Origin: Diadema setosum
Taxonomy: Eukaryota; Echinodermata; Echinoidea; Diadematoida; Diadematidae
Direction: 5' to 3'
Length of the DNA: 64,000 nt
NCBI RefSeq assembly: GCF_964275005.1
Contig: NC_092705.1
Span: 6,684,641-6,748,640 of the forward strand
Every line of letters begins with the position of its first letter. The stretch's first letter is position 1. The position numbers were made by a program, and so were the translations under genes. Positions 12,601-25,200 of this stretch are shown one piece after another. The notes beneath the pieces were generated by a model. The model saw nothing but the letters and a program-made list of their open reading frames with translations, ran no database searches and was not told where the DNA came from.

Positions 12601-15231
12601 TAAATCTAGTATGTACATGTCTTGACCTGCTGCTGGTGTAATATTGTCTTTGTGAGAACAGCAGAAGGTTAAGAAAAATGAATAGTGAATTTTAGACATG
12701 AATTGGCACTTCGTGACTTTCACTGCTTTTCTTTGTCGGTTAGTTGTGCACCATAATCACATCACATGCGCAAAGAATCAATGTAATGAATACAACGTGT
12801 ATAGTATTTATACAGATATAGTGAAACAAATTATGCATGCTAAGTCTTTCACTTTGTATGGGCTATAATTTGCATTCTAAAGTCCAAAATGTTTTCACCT
12901 TGTCAATATGTTTAGTATTAGTATGCACTTGTCTATCAATTATATACGTACATGATTATAAACTCAAGTTGTGCATCATTTACATTTTCATAATAATAAA
13001 GATTATTGCCAGGTATACTTTATGATACACTATTCTATCTGATTGTAGTTTATTTTGTCTGGACACTAGGCTGATCATGGCGATCGTATGTCGGAAACCC
13101 TGCCCGACGTCTGGCGATACGACTCCATCACCAACCGCTGGTCGCAGGTCGCCAGCCTCAACATGCCGCGCTTCTCGCATGGCGCCGGGGTCGTCGACGG
13201 CTTCATATACGTGGTCGGCGGCAAGATGGGCTGGGCGCGGCGCTTCAACGACGTCGAGCGCTACGACCCAGCCAAGAACACATGGACGCTCATCACACGC
13301 ATCAAGGGCAGTTACCTTGAGAAGCCAGTTGTGTCGTCTCATGAAGGTATTACATGTTTTTCCTTGTCATGCATACATCCTTTGCCGTAAATCCGCCTCC
13401 AAATTGTCCTGGTACTGTCTCTCCGTTCAAACACGCGAGGTACACAAATCCCAAAACAAAACAAAAATACTGTGGGCTCCATGGAAAATACTGTTTTCCT
13501 AAATTGAACTGTGGTAGTAGACTTTTCCAATATTCGTACCGCATTCCTTATGATGAATATGAATTACAAATATTTACTAGGATCAAATGTAAAACTATTT
13601 TCTCTCAACAAAAAGTCGATGTAGTTGTTTTCCTTTTTACCCAGTGTCGGCGTGTCCAAAATGTGTATTTATTTCTTACGATAACGTGACATTTTTACTC
13701 TCGCCATACTTATGATGATGATACAAAACCGAGAAATGCAAAATACTGAGATAAAGAGCTCTCCCTTTTGTTACTCTCACGCCACCATACATGCGGTACT
13801 CATCCATGCAGGGAAACTGTACGTCAACGGGTATTTCTTTCGGGACCCGGATATCATGCACTGCTATGACCCGGAAGAGAACAAGTGGATTCAGATGTTC
13901 AGCTTTCAGCGCATGCAAGGGGACGGGATCGAGAACGCCGTGGTGGTCGACGACTACGTGTACTACCTCGTCTTCAGGGGGTACGACAACTACGTTGTAG
14001 TCGTCAACCCGGTGACTGGGGAAAAGATTAGAGGTGATTAGAACAGGGGGGAGAGGGGTTCTGTTTTCTCTTTGTTCATTTTGTATAACGGTAAAATATT
14101 TACGGATCCTGTACATTCCATTTTGCGAGCACATACCTAATCTCTGTTGTTGTTTTGTTCTCACCTACATTCGTTCAAGAGGTTTGTTTGTTTGTTTGTT
14201 TGTTTGTTTGTTTGTTTGTTTGTTTTAATCACGGGGTTAAAAGTCCTCAATCAGCCAAGAGGCTGTTTTTTTTTTTCAAGGAGACCGTGAAACAAAACAA
14301 TTGACATAACCAGAACAAATCAAAGATACAGAACGAAACAAAATCGATTAAAAAGTAGAGGTGAAACCAATATCAACAAAGAAACAAAACACATCATAAC
14401 AAAACAAAAAATAAAACTAATAGGAAAAAGGTTTGATGTGAGGTTTGTTTGATATAACCTTAACCACTGTGGGACTGTGATTACCTTTGCCCAATTTTCA
14501 GGATAGCCTCGTCATTTTTGAAATTAGGTTTGAACTGCATTCCCTTGACAATCCTACGATTTGCAATTCTAATAACACATTCTATGAAGAGTAATGTATT
14601 TTAATATTTCAAGTTTTCTTTTACAGTTTTGTTAGGAAATCAAGGATGCCTTCACTTTTTTTCTGCCATTCTTCGAGTTTGCCAATTTTGTTTGAGAAGA
14701 AGCAAACATGTTACATTGTGGATTTCTATGACATTTCACTGTTAAGTAGCTTAGTTCAAAGTTAAATTTATCAGATAGGCCTATATCAAACTGGAAACGC
14801 AATTACACGGATCTCTTGATTTGCCATAAAGTTGGTATGAATTATGTGTGCTGCCACATGACTGGTGACTGTGCAATTGATAAGGTTATGATATACCTTG
14901 GTATAGATGGCAGAAGTATGATAAGTGCTTGAAAGTGCACTGGATTATTTAAAATCGTGACTCTTTAAGTATACTGTCAATACCTTCTGTCCTTTACATA
15001 GAAAACAAGATGATCGACGGAAAGTATCTGTATTCCTACGGCGCAACGGTGGTTGGCGACAAGATTTACATTGCCGGCGGCAGCAAGCTGGATGCCAGTG
15101 TGAACGTGCCCCATCTCTTCTGCTACGACCCCGCCCTCGACTTGTGGAGCGTGGTGGGAATGCTGCCTTCTCCCCTGTGTGAACACGGCTGCGTGACCAT
15201 CGAGAAATACATGCCCCTCAAACACACATAG
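9646..15231 (+). CDS. Tandem-BTB kelch-like (KLHL family) protein
   Basis: Five exons join in frame: 9,646-10,150, 10,616-12,135, 13,070-13,346, 13,812-14,033 and 15,002-15,231. All have GT/AG introns, giving 2,754 nt and 917 residues. ATG at 9,646 (ATCATGGCG) is chosen; the frame continues upstream only from a TTG. Residues 1-200 are Ser-rich and low complexity. BTB 1 is at about 205-310 and BTB 2 at about 365-465. BTB 2 carries the SPYFRAMF signature and an MKE motif matching the phi-x-E used for Cullin-3 contact in KLHL proteins. BACK follows at about 470-590, with kelch repeats from about 616 to the end (FDDRQRWVRDVWCFNP, FNDVERYDPAKNTW, IMHCYDPEENKW, HLFCYDPALDLW). Known family role: CUL3 E3-ligase substrate adaptor in the cytoplasm. 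Two BTBs before BACK is unusual, since most KLHL proteins have one. Both BTBs and BACK lie in a single 1.5-kb exon. The substrate is unknown and I do not assign an orthologue. Confidence 0.9.
10313..10386. repeat. Degenerate telomere-like CCTAAC repeat in intron 1
   Basis: Imperfect CCCTAA/CCTAAC units (CCCCTAACC, CCTAATCCT, ATCCTAACCCTAAG) over about 75 bp of kelch intron 1 (10,151-10,615). No other feature was recognised in that intron. Confidence 0.6.
12136..13069. other. Kelch intron 2, no repeat recognised
   Basis: GT at 12,136 and AG at 13,068-13,069 with an in-frame stop soon after the donor. The 934 bp hold no recognised mobile element. Introns 3 (13,347-13,811) and 4 (14,034-15,001) are similar apart from a TTTG microsatellite in intron 4. 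Confidence 0.7.
14180..14225. repeat. (TTTG)n microsatellite
   Basis: About ten head-to-tail TTTG units in kelch intron 4. Confidence 0.93.
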
Positions 15232-16968
15232 CAAGACGCCTTTTCTTTTTACACCACAATATGATGGTCCTACCATGGCCTACCAGGCCCACCATATTCA
15301 CAGTGATATCATGATGATCAATGACTTGTCATTAATGCCCATTAACCACTGACTGTCTAATGTGATAAGGGACTTATCTCGAGAATGCTGACAAACTGAT
15401 CAAAATCATTGTTTCGTTTACCCTGTTAATATACTTCTTCATGAACCTTCTTCGCTGCAACAGAAGGCAGAAACGAACACCACGCTAATGACACAATCAG
15501 GCAATAAGCTTTAACTCAATCATAAGATCACTAAGTACAGAGAGAAAAAAATAAATTAATACTACGAAAAGGATCTTTTACTCTTTTGTTTTTGGTGATC
15601 AAGGCTTACGTGAACGTGGAAAAAATTAAATAAATGATTTGTTTTTCAGTGGCCTTTCCGAAAATAAACATAACTTATCAAAGATCGTCCTTGCGTTGGG
15701 AATACACAGTCATCCAAGACACAATAACATAATTTCTTGTCGATGCCGTGTGTTATAAATTCAAGGACTTTTTTTTTTCAATAGAATTTAGGGCATATTT
15801 TGGGTACGAGGCAAATTAACAAGTACGCAAGAAACTTCCTCGTTATGGGGCCAAGGCGGTCATTTGAAGTCATTATAAATGTACACGGGCTTCCATGATT
15901 ATGTCATCTTTTTGTTTTGCCTGATTTTGTTCAGATCCAGTCAATCTTCTGCTGAAACATAGCTGACTTCGAATAAGCAGGCGTCAAAATCATGCCTTTG
16001 ATGTACAGCCTTATTATAGAGTTGATATCAACGCCAAAGAACTATGCAAGCATCGATCCTTAAGAAAGAAAATCTGGATCACCATCAAAAGCTTATCAGC
16101 TAACTTGTTCCCTTTACCACAACGGACCAATCTCCAGTTGATCTCAGAAGATTTCACCAAAATCCTCACATAACTTTTCGATTGATATTGCTAACGAACA
16201 GACAAGCGAACAAAAGAAAAAATGCCAGTAAGATTTTAATCTCCTTGGCGGAGACCCCACTTAGGGCTGATTGACAAGGGCAAGTAAACTGCCTTGTTAT
16301 TATTACTGTTAATATCCTATTGTTTTATCTATATTCCAGATTGTGGACAGCAGGTATACGCTGAACGTTGCTGAAGCACCATTATGATTGAGATGCAGTA
16401 TGATGACAGATTAATACTTTAATTACATGAGTTGTTTTACAACAACAACAAAAGAGAAAAGATGTGTTCTGCCTGTATATGAATTTGGGCTGATTTGGAC
16501 GGTGTACATCGCGGGCTTGGTGTCTCCGTAAAGCAGGCAATGTCTTCGTAAGACACCAGTTTGCGACAAGTAGGCCTATACGTAAATTTTGGAATTGTAA
16601 TATTTCCCCTTGGCCAAAATGTGTACAAGTTGAGAGAAACTTTCACATTCATTGCGACATTGATGGCATTATAAACATGTGTAAATTTATGACCACAAGA
16701 TCTTTGCTGATAAAAACGAAACTAATGTATTAGTGTCGCTTTGATCCTTTAATCAAGTCGTTTAATAAAGCAATACACGTAGTCCGTTGTATGGTCATAG
16801 TCTTGAATGCCTTCTCTCCATTCGATGGTATTTATATAAGACACTCATTGACGGTGAATGTGACTGTGATGTGACTGTGTGACTGTGCATGTGAGGATGT
16901 GTGTGTGTGTGTGTGTGTGTGATCAATTAGCATGTGTGTGTGGAAGAGTGTAAGGTTGAACATACACA

Positions 16969-17011
<43 letters not shown>

Positions 17012-17400
17012 TTTTCTAACTTTGATGTAAATCGGGAATATCGGGTAAGATTAGAAGGTATTCGAAACACTACAACATACATGGAAACAAACATTACGTT
17101 TAAGTATACCTTCCCACTCATAAAGGCATATATTGTGACTATATGTTCAAAGTGAATATATCAGACTAAGCAAAGGAATGCAATTGCTCAAAGAAAGGTA
17201 ATGAAGAGGATATATGGCAATGAAGAAACTGTATTGCTGTACATTCTAAAGGTAATGAATAAACTTACCTTGCTAGCACTTAATGTTTATGTACATCCAT
17301 TTATATGTATGGTACCAACAATGATATATGTGTATGTATCTGCATAAGCAATGATATAATGCAGGAACCAATAAATCAAATCAAATCAAATCAAATATAT
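15232..17400. other. Probable 3' UTR and intergenic DNA after the kelch gene
   Basis: Non-coding. AATAAA-type signals occur at several points (near 15,547, 15,628, 15,662 and 16,762), so the 3' end cannot be fixed. An AATAAATCAAATCAAATCAA tail near 17,370 resembles the 3' end of a retroposed element, but no body was recognised. Confidence 0.45.
16897..17011. repeat. Two (GT)n microsatellite tracts
   Basis: GT runs at about 16,897-16,921 and 16,971-17,011, separated by non-repetitive DNA. Confidence 0.92.
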
Positions 17401-17404
17401 GTAT

Positions 17405-17408
<4 letters not shown>

Positions 17409-17461
<53 letters not shown>
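17409..17461. repeat. (TA)n tract at left flank of a Tc1-type element
   Basis: About 50 bp of pure TA ending exactly where the element's CAGTATCC tip begins. Confidence 0.93.
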
Positions 17462-18839
<1,378 letters not shown>

Positions 18840-18892
18840 GTATTCCTTCAGCTGCAAGAAAGTAAACGAAAGATAGAAATTGAATCTATAAC

Positions 18893-19255
18893 ACTAAAGA
18901 GATGGCATTCAGGTTTCCAAATTTTTGTGAGATGATGAGAAACCTCTTATAAAATAAGAGCATGTAATATTAAGAGGGATTCAAAGTTTATTTGATGAAA
19001 ATTGGCTTTGAAATGGCTGAGATATCCAAAACAAATGGATCCTAATAAAAGGTCAGGGATCCACCTTTCATTAGGATTGCTTTTTTTTACTTTGTGTTTG
19101 GATATCTCAGCCATTTCAAAACCGATTTTCATCAAATAAACTTTGAATTCCACGTAGAATTGTTTGCTCTGTGACATTTCATAAGTGTTTTCGTAGTATT
19201 TCGCAAGAAGTTAAAAGCTCAATCCTCACCTCAACCATGCAATATTATTTTTTAA
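18893..19255 (+). mobile_element. Foldback MITE family A, copy 3
   Basis: It shares the arms (GGCTGAGATATCCAAAAC and the complement GGATATCTCAGCCATTTC) and the hairpin centre with the other copies. The left tip is eroded (CTAAAGAGATGG) while a TTAA remains at the right. More diverged than copy 2, so probably older. Confidence 0.8.
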
Positions 19256-20350
19256 ACAATTTTATATACAAGTGATGTCTGTGCCGCGTACTCACCAAGG
19301 CATCGTGATGTAATAATTGAAAGGCTCTATTCAGGAAGGTGGTCCACGTCCCTGCTCTATCATAGGGTTTTGTGTATTTCTGCTGTTTTCTCCCCTCCGT
19401 ACCTCCACCCCTCCCCCGATTAATCACTCTACATCACTCTCTTGCGTACATCCTCCATAAAGAAGCGATTTATTTTTCCGCGCAAAGGGCGCCGCATCCG
19501 CGACGGCACGTTTTCGCCTGCGAGCCCCCTACCTGTGCGACACGACAAAATTATTCATCATCTCCTTCAACGCACGTAACGCTTTCTCTTACCCCCTTAC
19601 CCTTTTCGTGACCTCTTTGACCCCGACATTTCCAATAAACAGATAAAGTTACCCACAGAAGTCAAACTGCTTGAGACGAAACATCCCCGGCATTTTGTCT
19701 GAACACTTTTTTTTTCTTTTTCTTTTTTTCTATTTTGGATGACTTTCTGTCAAAGAAGCAATCAGTGGGACGTATCAGAGTATGTATTATGATATTCAGG
19801 CTTGAGACAGAACTTTAATCACTTTGCCCCCCTCAGGGAGGTTAACCCATACCCTCTAATACATAACAAGTTCCTATAGAGTCAACGATCGGCACATCCG
19901 TCTCCCACAGGCAAGGTCAAGCTCAAAATTGTCTCATATATCAATCAAACATTAATGTTAATATCTTTCCTTTCATTTCTCTTAGCATATTCCCTCTCCT
20001 TTCCGAGCATGATTTATACATTGTTATAGTTCCACTTCGTATTCTCCATCTTTGTGCTTACTATAGTCACGTAATTGCTTTAATGTTCGTAGAATATTAT
20101 ACCTCTCCTTTACTTTGTTGGTGAATTCAAAATTATAATGTCTCCATTCAGTCTCCCAAGTTCCTCGAGAACCGTCTTTTCTTTCTTGTCACGACTCCAG
20201 ATAATCTCATTATGTTTGTTATGTTTGTTCTACGAAACATCCTCCAAGACATATCAAGATAATTCCTCAATGAATGAAATAAGCACAAACCAAAAACATT
20301 ATGCATTTTGGTATGTAAAGCGTATCGAAAATAATATATACTGCACAAAT
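19256..20350. other. Intergenic, no gene recognised
   Basis: T- and C-rich stretches, no domain-bearing frame and no copy of the repeat families found elsewhere in the window. Confidence 0.5.
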
Positions 20351-20359
20351 GAAAAGCCC

Positions 20360-20720
20360 GGATTAAGATCATTTCATTTTCGGAATGACAAACCTTATCT
20401 CATTTTCGAAATTACAAACCTTATTTCACTTTCGGAATAACGACTCGTGGTTTATTTCATTTTCGAATTAACGAACCTTCGGGGAGAAAAAAAGAACCCG
20501 AAACTTATTTCATTTTCAGATGGGCGCACCTTCTGAATAAGAACCATACTGATATTTCATTTTCTGATTAACGATCCTTCGAAATAACTTACCTTTATTC
20601 ATGATCGGATTAGCGAACCTCCGGAATAACGCTTTCATTTTCGGATTAACAAAGGGCCAACCTGTGGAATAACGAACCTTATTTCATTTTCGAAATTGAG
20701 AACCTTCGTAATTACGAACT
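20360..20720. repeat. Diverged tandem array, core TTTCATTTTCGGA
   Basis: Around ten irregular copies of a module of about 25-45 bp built from TTTCATTTTCGGAATAACGA and AACCTT, with many point changes and spacers. The spacing is too irregular for a young satellite and too repetitive for unique DNA. No coding frame. Confidence 0.75.
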
Positions 20721-22236
20721 GTATAATGAACAGAGCAAAATTACTCAAACAGACATTTACAGTTAACAACAAAAAAAAATACCGAAGGTTAAGCAAGCCT
20801 GTATTATGTGTGTCTACATGAGACAACGATTTCGGTTGCATAAATCACGCAAATTTGAAGAGGTAATTACTATTATCACCCCATAGCTCTGAAATATGGT
20901 TTGTGGATACATTAGCATAATTCTTTGTAAAAAGCTTCTCTTTGAAAGAGCTTGTCATGGCTCAATCAATACAACTTTTACAATTTAGCAGCAAAATCAT
21001 TGACAGTCACGTTTAACATGAATAAAGCTGAAGTACAAGTAAGCCTATTACAAAACTGCCATTTTCTTTTTCAATAAAACTTTCAACATGAATTGATCAA
21101 TCTCAAAAAAGAAAAGGGTTAAAGAGTCATAAAAATCAAACTTTAAATGATTATAACCAAATAGTTCTGTACATGTTGTTCCAATGATGCACTCACAAAA
21201 GATGAATAATTATTGTATGCTTCTCATCAAACAGTCAAATCATGAATAGCTGAAATGCACTAACATTGGTGACTTTTTTAAGTAGATGCGGTTCTTCTTT
21301 CTTAGTTTGTCTAATGCACTTGTATTACATACATATTTAGCAAAAATGTGTTTTTTTCTTTCGTATCATTATACTAACAGCTGCGCATACATCACAGGAA
21401 TATTGTGAGGTTACAGTGAAACGCCATGTCTTATTGCATAATGTTTAGAATTTGTGACCGATATAAGTTTCCAAGCTCTGAAATAAAAGAATTTTTAAAA
21501 ATGGTTATGACAGATGGTATTTTTCATAAATCTTCTACCCCTCTCAAACTTGGGTATGGCGTATGCAAGTAGTTCAATTTTAATCATGTAAATAAACACA
21601 CAAAACAAAAGAGAAATGTATGGCAGGGGCAAGTTGCTTCTTTGTAAACTGGCAATGCGGATGGGGAGTCAAGATACTGATCTCCTATATTGTAATAAAT
21701 GAGTCAGACAAAATGATCCACGTAAAAAGAAAAAAAATGACCGTCCTTCTCTATCCTCAAATTGGCGGTCTCATATTTTTCTACGATGATGGTGATTCAC
21801 CAAGCAACGAGATGGACGGCAGAGGGAGAAAAAAAGACTTACACACGACCCCTGTGGTGTTGTGTGTGTGTGTGTGTATGTGTGTGTATGTGTGTCTGCG
21901 TGGAAAGCCTGTGTGTGTATGTGCAATGCATGAACTTCGCTACTTTGTGCTTGTGGTGTGTATGTGTGTGGTTTTGTTATGAATGGTGAGCAGCGGGCTC
22001 GGATACCAGCGTTGAATACACGAAATGGGGATGCACTGCATACTTCACCAGCGACGTACATTGTACTGTATGTTGAATTGTATGTAGAGGTCTGGCCGCT
22101 GCGCAGCGCACCATCAATCACTGAAAAGTACAGTGTGCCCAAGCTCTGGCTACTGTATGTACTGGCAGCTAGCTTCTCCCGCACTGATCTTGTACACTTC
22201 GATAAACTCAAGACATTGACAACGAACGTTGCAGCC
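20721..22236. other. Region upstream of RYK, with (GT)n tract
   Basis: Non-coding upstream DNA with a GT-rich microsatellite at about 21,859-21,894. The reading frame entering the RYK start is open for 93 codons upstream but has no protein-like features; the stretch nearest the ATG is probably 5' UTR. No TATA or initiator element could be assigned with confidence. Confidence 0.5.
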
Positions 22237-25200
22237 ATGGCTTCCAGGATTTTATACGTGATTTTCCTCAAATGTGTGGTTTTATTCACATGCATATACT
22301 ATGTGCACGGTTATATGAACCTTTTCATCAGTCCAAGTGAAGTGCAGCGTTTAGTAGGTAGGTACAAACCTCAGAATAAAATGCGTATAAATTGTGATGG
22401 AAATAGTAAATCTGTATAGAAGCCCATACGATGTTCTAAATAAATTAACCCTTGGAACTTTGAGAAGATGAGTAGTGTAACGGGAGTGTAACAATGAACA
22501 TGACAAATAATAGTAATATTTTTGAGTGCCTACGGTAGTTCAGAAAAATTCTCTAAACGTTTCTCGGTCTTACCGCAGACTTTCTTGAGAGAGACCAGTA
22601 GGAATATTGGCATGATTATTGCGAGTTCATGACACCAGCAAAAGCTTATGGCCAGGGCCGGGCAGGGGCTTCGCTGGTGGTCCGGTATTGCACGTATAGT
22701 TACTTATGAGTATTGTGTATTGCATTGGGGATCACTATCATGGTGCTATTGTTGATGTTGTGGCCTAGCTGCTGCTGCTGTGACTGTGACTACTACAACT
22801 GTATAATGTACAATTTGTGCTTGACCAATGCAAATGGCACTGCAATGCCATGGCATTGACATTCATTCTGTATATAGTATTAGTAATTAGTAGGTGTTCA
22901 ACACGTCATCGGCACTGTACATTGAAACTGACACCCCTCTATTTTTAGCATTGCGCGTAAAGAATTAACATTCATGCATGAGACCACGTGCAGTATTAAA
23001 GACCAAAAGTGGTTTTGCATTCTTTATTGGGGATTTGAAAATGTCCAGATATTACTGAAAAACCTGATAGTAAACACGATCAACAGCAAAACAATGATAC
23101 CGTACATGTAGCTTATATAAATGCACATTGGAAAAGCATTGTGTGCATTTCACACATAATTGTCAATAGAGGGTAGTGGCATTGGTTTCAATATTACGTC
23201 TGAGACTGAGTGCATAGAAGTGACACCCTACGCGTTCAAGCAGTTAGCCTACAACGACAATGTGTCTGGGAGTGTGTACCGCAAATTGCATTTTTTATGC
23301 GCGCTTGTAAATTCAGAGTATTTTCTTTGTTCTTTACAAACATGTTAGTAAAATTTCAGGAAAATTGTGAGATATTTTAAGGGACAAGTCCACCCTTTAT
23401 ATGGATTGAGTGAATGCAGCAATATTTGTAGAGGACATCAGTGAAAGTTTGGGGAAAATCTGACAATCTGTTAAAAAGTTATGAATTTTTTAAGTATCTG
23501 CACAGTCACTGCTGGATGAGAAGACTACTACTAGAGTGTATGATGTCACATGCGTACAATGATATAAGGGAAATATAGAGAGAATTTCACAAAATGTTAC
23601 TTTTTGAAAAAGGTGCACATTTCCTCGACTTGTCACTGATGTATGTTAAGGGTAATATTATTCCCCTTGCCTTCTGAAAGAGAGAAATTCAGCGTTCTTT
23701 TATTATGCAAGAAAAGTGAAAATATGTTGAATTTTCCTTATAGTTTCTTTATATCGTTGTACTCATGTGACATCACAAGTTGTTGTAGTCTTGTTATTTA
23801 GCAGTGACTGAGCAGAAACTTTGAAAATTCATAACTTTCAAACGGATTGTCCAATTTTCCACAAACTATTGCTGATGTGTTCTATTAATATTGCTGCATT
23901 CACTCAATCCACATGTCTCTGAAGGTGAACTTGTCCTTTAAGTTTTGATTGACAGAAAAACATTAGGGTGTCACTGTATTGGACACCCAACTGTACCATG
24001 TCCATGTAACCAGACCTTTCCTCACTCGTCCACTTCTGTTAAAGGCATAATTTACCATTTGCAGATGAAAGCATTGGTGCTATAAAATAGTTCTAAAATG
24101 TGAGTTAGGGATAGAAACAACCACTGTCAAAATTTGAATCCGTATAATCGATGTTAAGTGTTGTTAAATACACAAAATGTGAACAATAGTTATAATAAAA
24201 AATTTTCCAGACTAAACCGTATACAGTTACGGTTTATTGAGAAAAACCCTGATATCTCCTTATATCTTAGGTTTTATTGCAAATATTTCAGATGGTAGGA
24301 TGTTTTATGATACAACAGACCTACACATATGCATCAAATATGATATCTTGAAAATTTTTGAAATCACTGCTCCCAAAGGTAAACTGGACCTTTAAATGCT
24401 TTATCGCTTTGAATTGAAGTAATCTGTTCAGTTGTTCACAGGGTTGGCATGGAAATGCTTTCCAAATATTAAACATTAGAAATTCTACTGGTACTGCCTT
24501 GCTACGCTGTAACCAGTCTTAAATTGTAAAAGTGGATAATGTAATATTTTCATTGCAGCACGAAGTCATGAGCATGTCTAATTGTATGTTACATGCATCA
24601 GTACAAACTGTGTACACTTAAAGCCCCAAAAAAGTTCTGGTACGCCTGCAAAAGTTGTCAAATTTTGCTCCAAAATGTGAACGTATGCCTAGGAAATGTG
24701 TGGAATAACGCTGTAATAACAAGATATTCGATGGGTAACGACGAAAATGGGAAATATCAACCAAAAAACGTTCAGTCTCAGAACTTACCCGAACGGGGTC
24801 AGGCTAGACTCGGACTCGGGGATAACTCGGCCTCGCTTTGCTTGACGGCGGGATGAGTTGTATTGGTTGTCCCTCTGGATTGTGCAGTGTGGTGTACTAT
24901 GCATATGGGAGCGGCCTGTATAAACTACATTGGTCATTGTAGCGTTCTGGCTACTCGCAGTAATGGTCCGAGTTGTTACAACGCGCGCATCAAAAACCTC
25001 TTTGGCGCGCATGCAAAATTAGCGTGCGCCTCTCAAGCACCTCTAAAAACAATCAAAGACGCTTGATAAACAGCAACAAAAACTTCAAAGACCGCGCGTC
25101 TCAGCAACTGAGGTGATGTGCGTATACTAGTATAGGCTTGAGGACCGCGCGCTGTCCATTTGTTTTGTACAGGATTAGCACGCACTTTCCTGTCTGCTCA

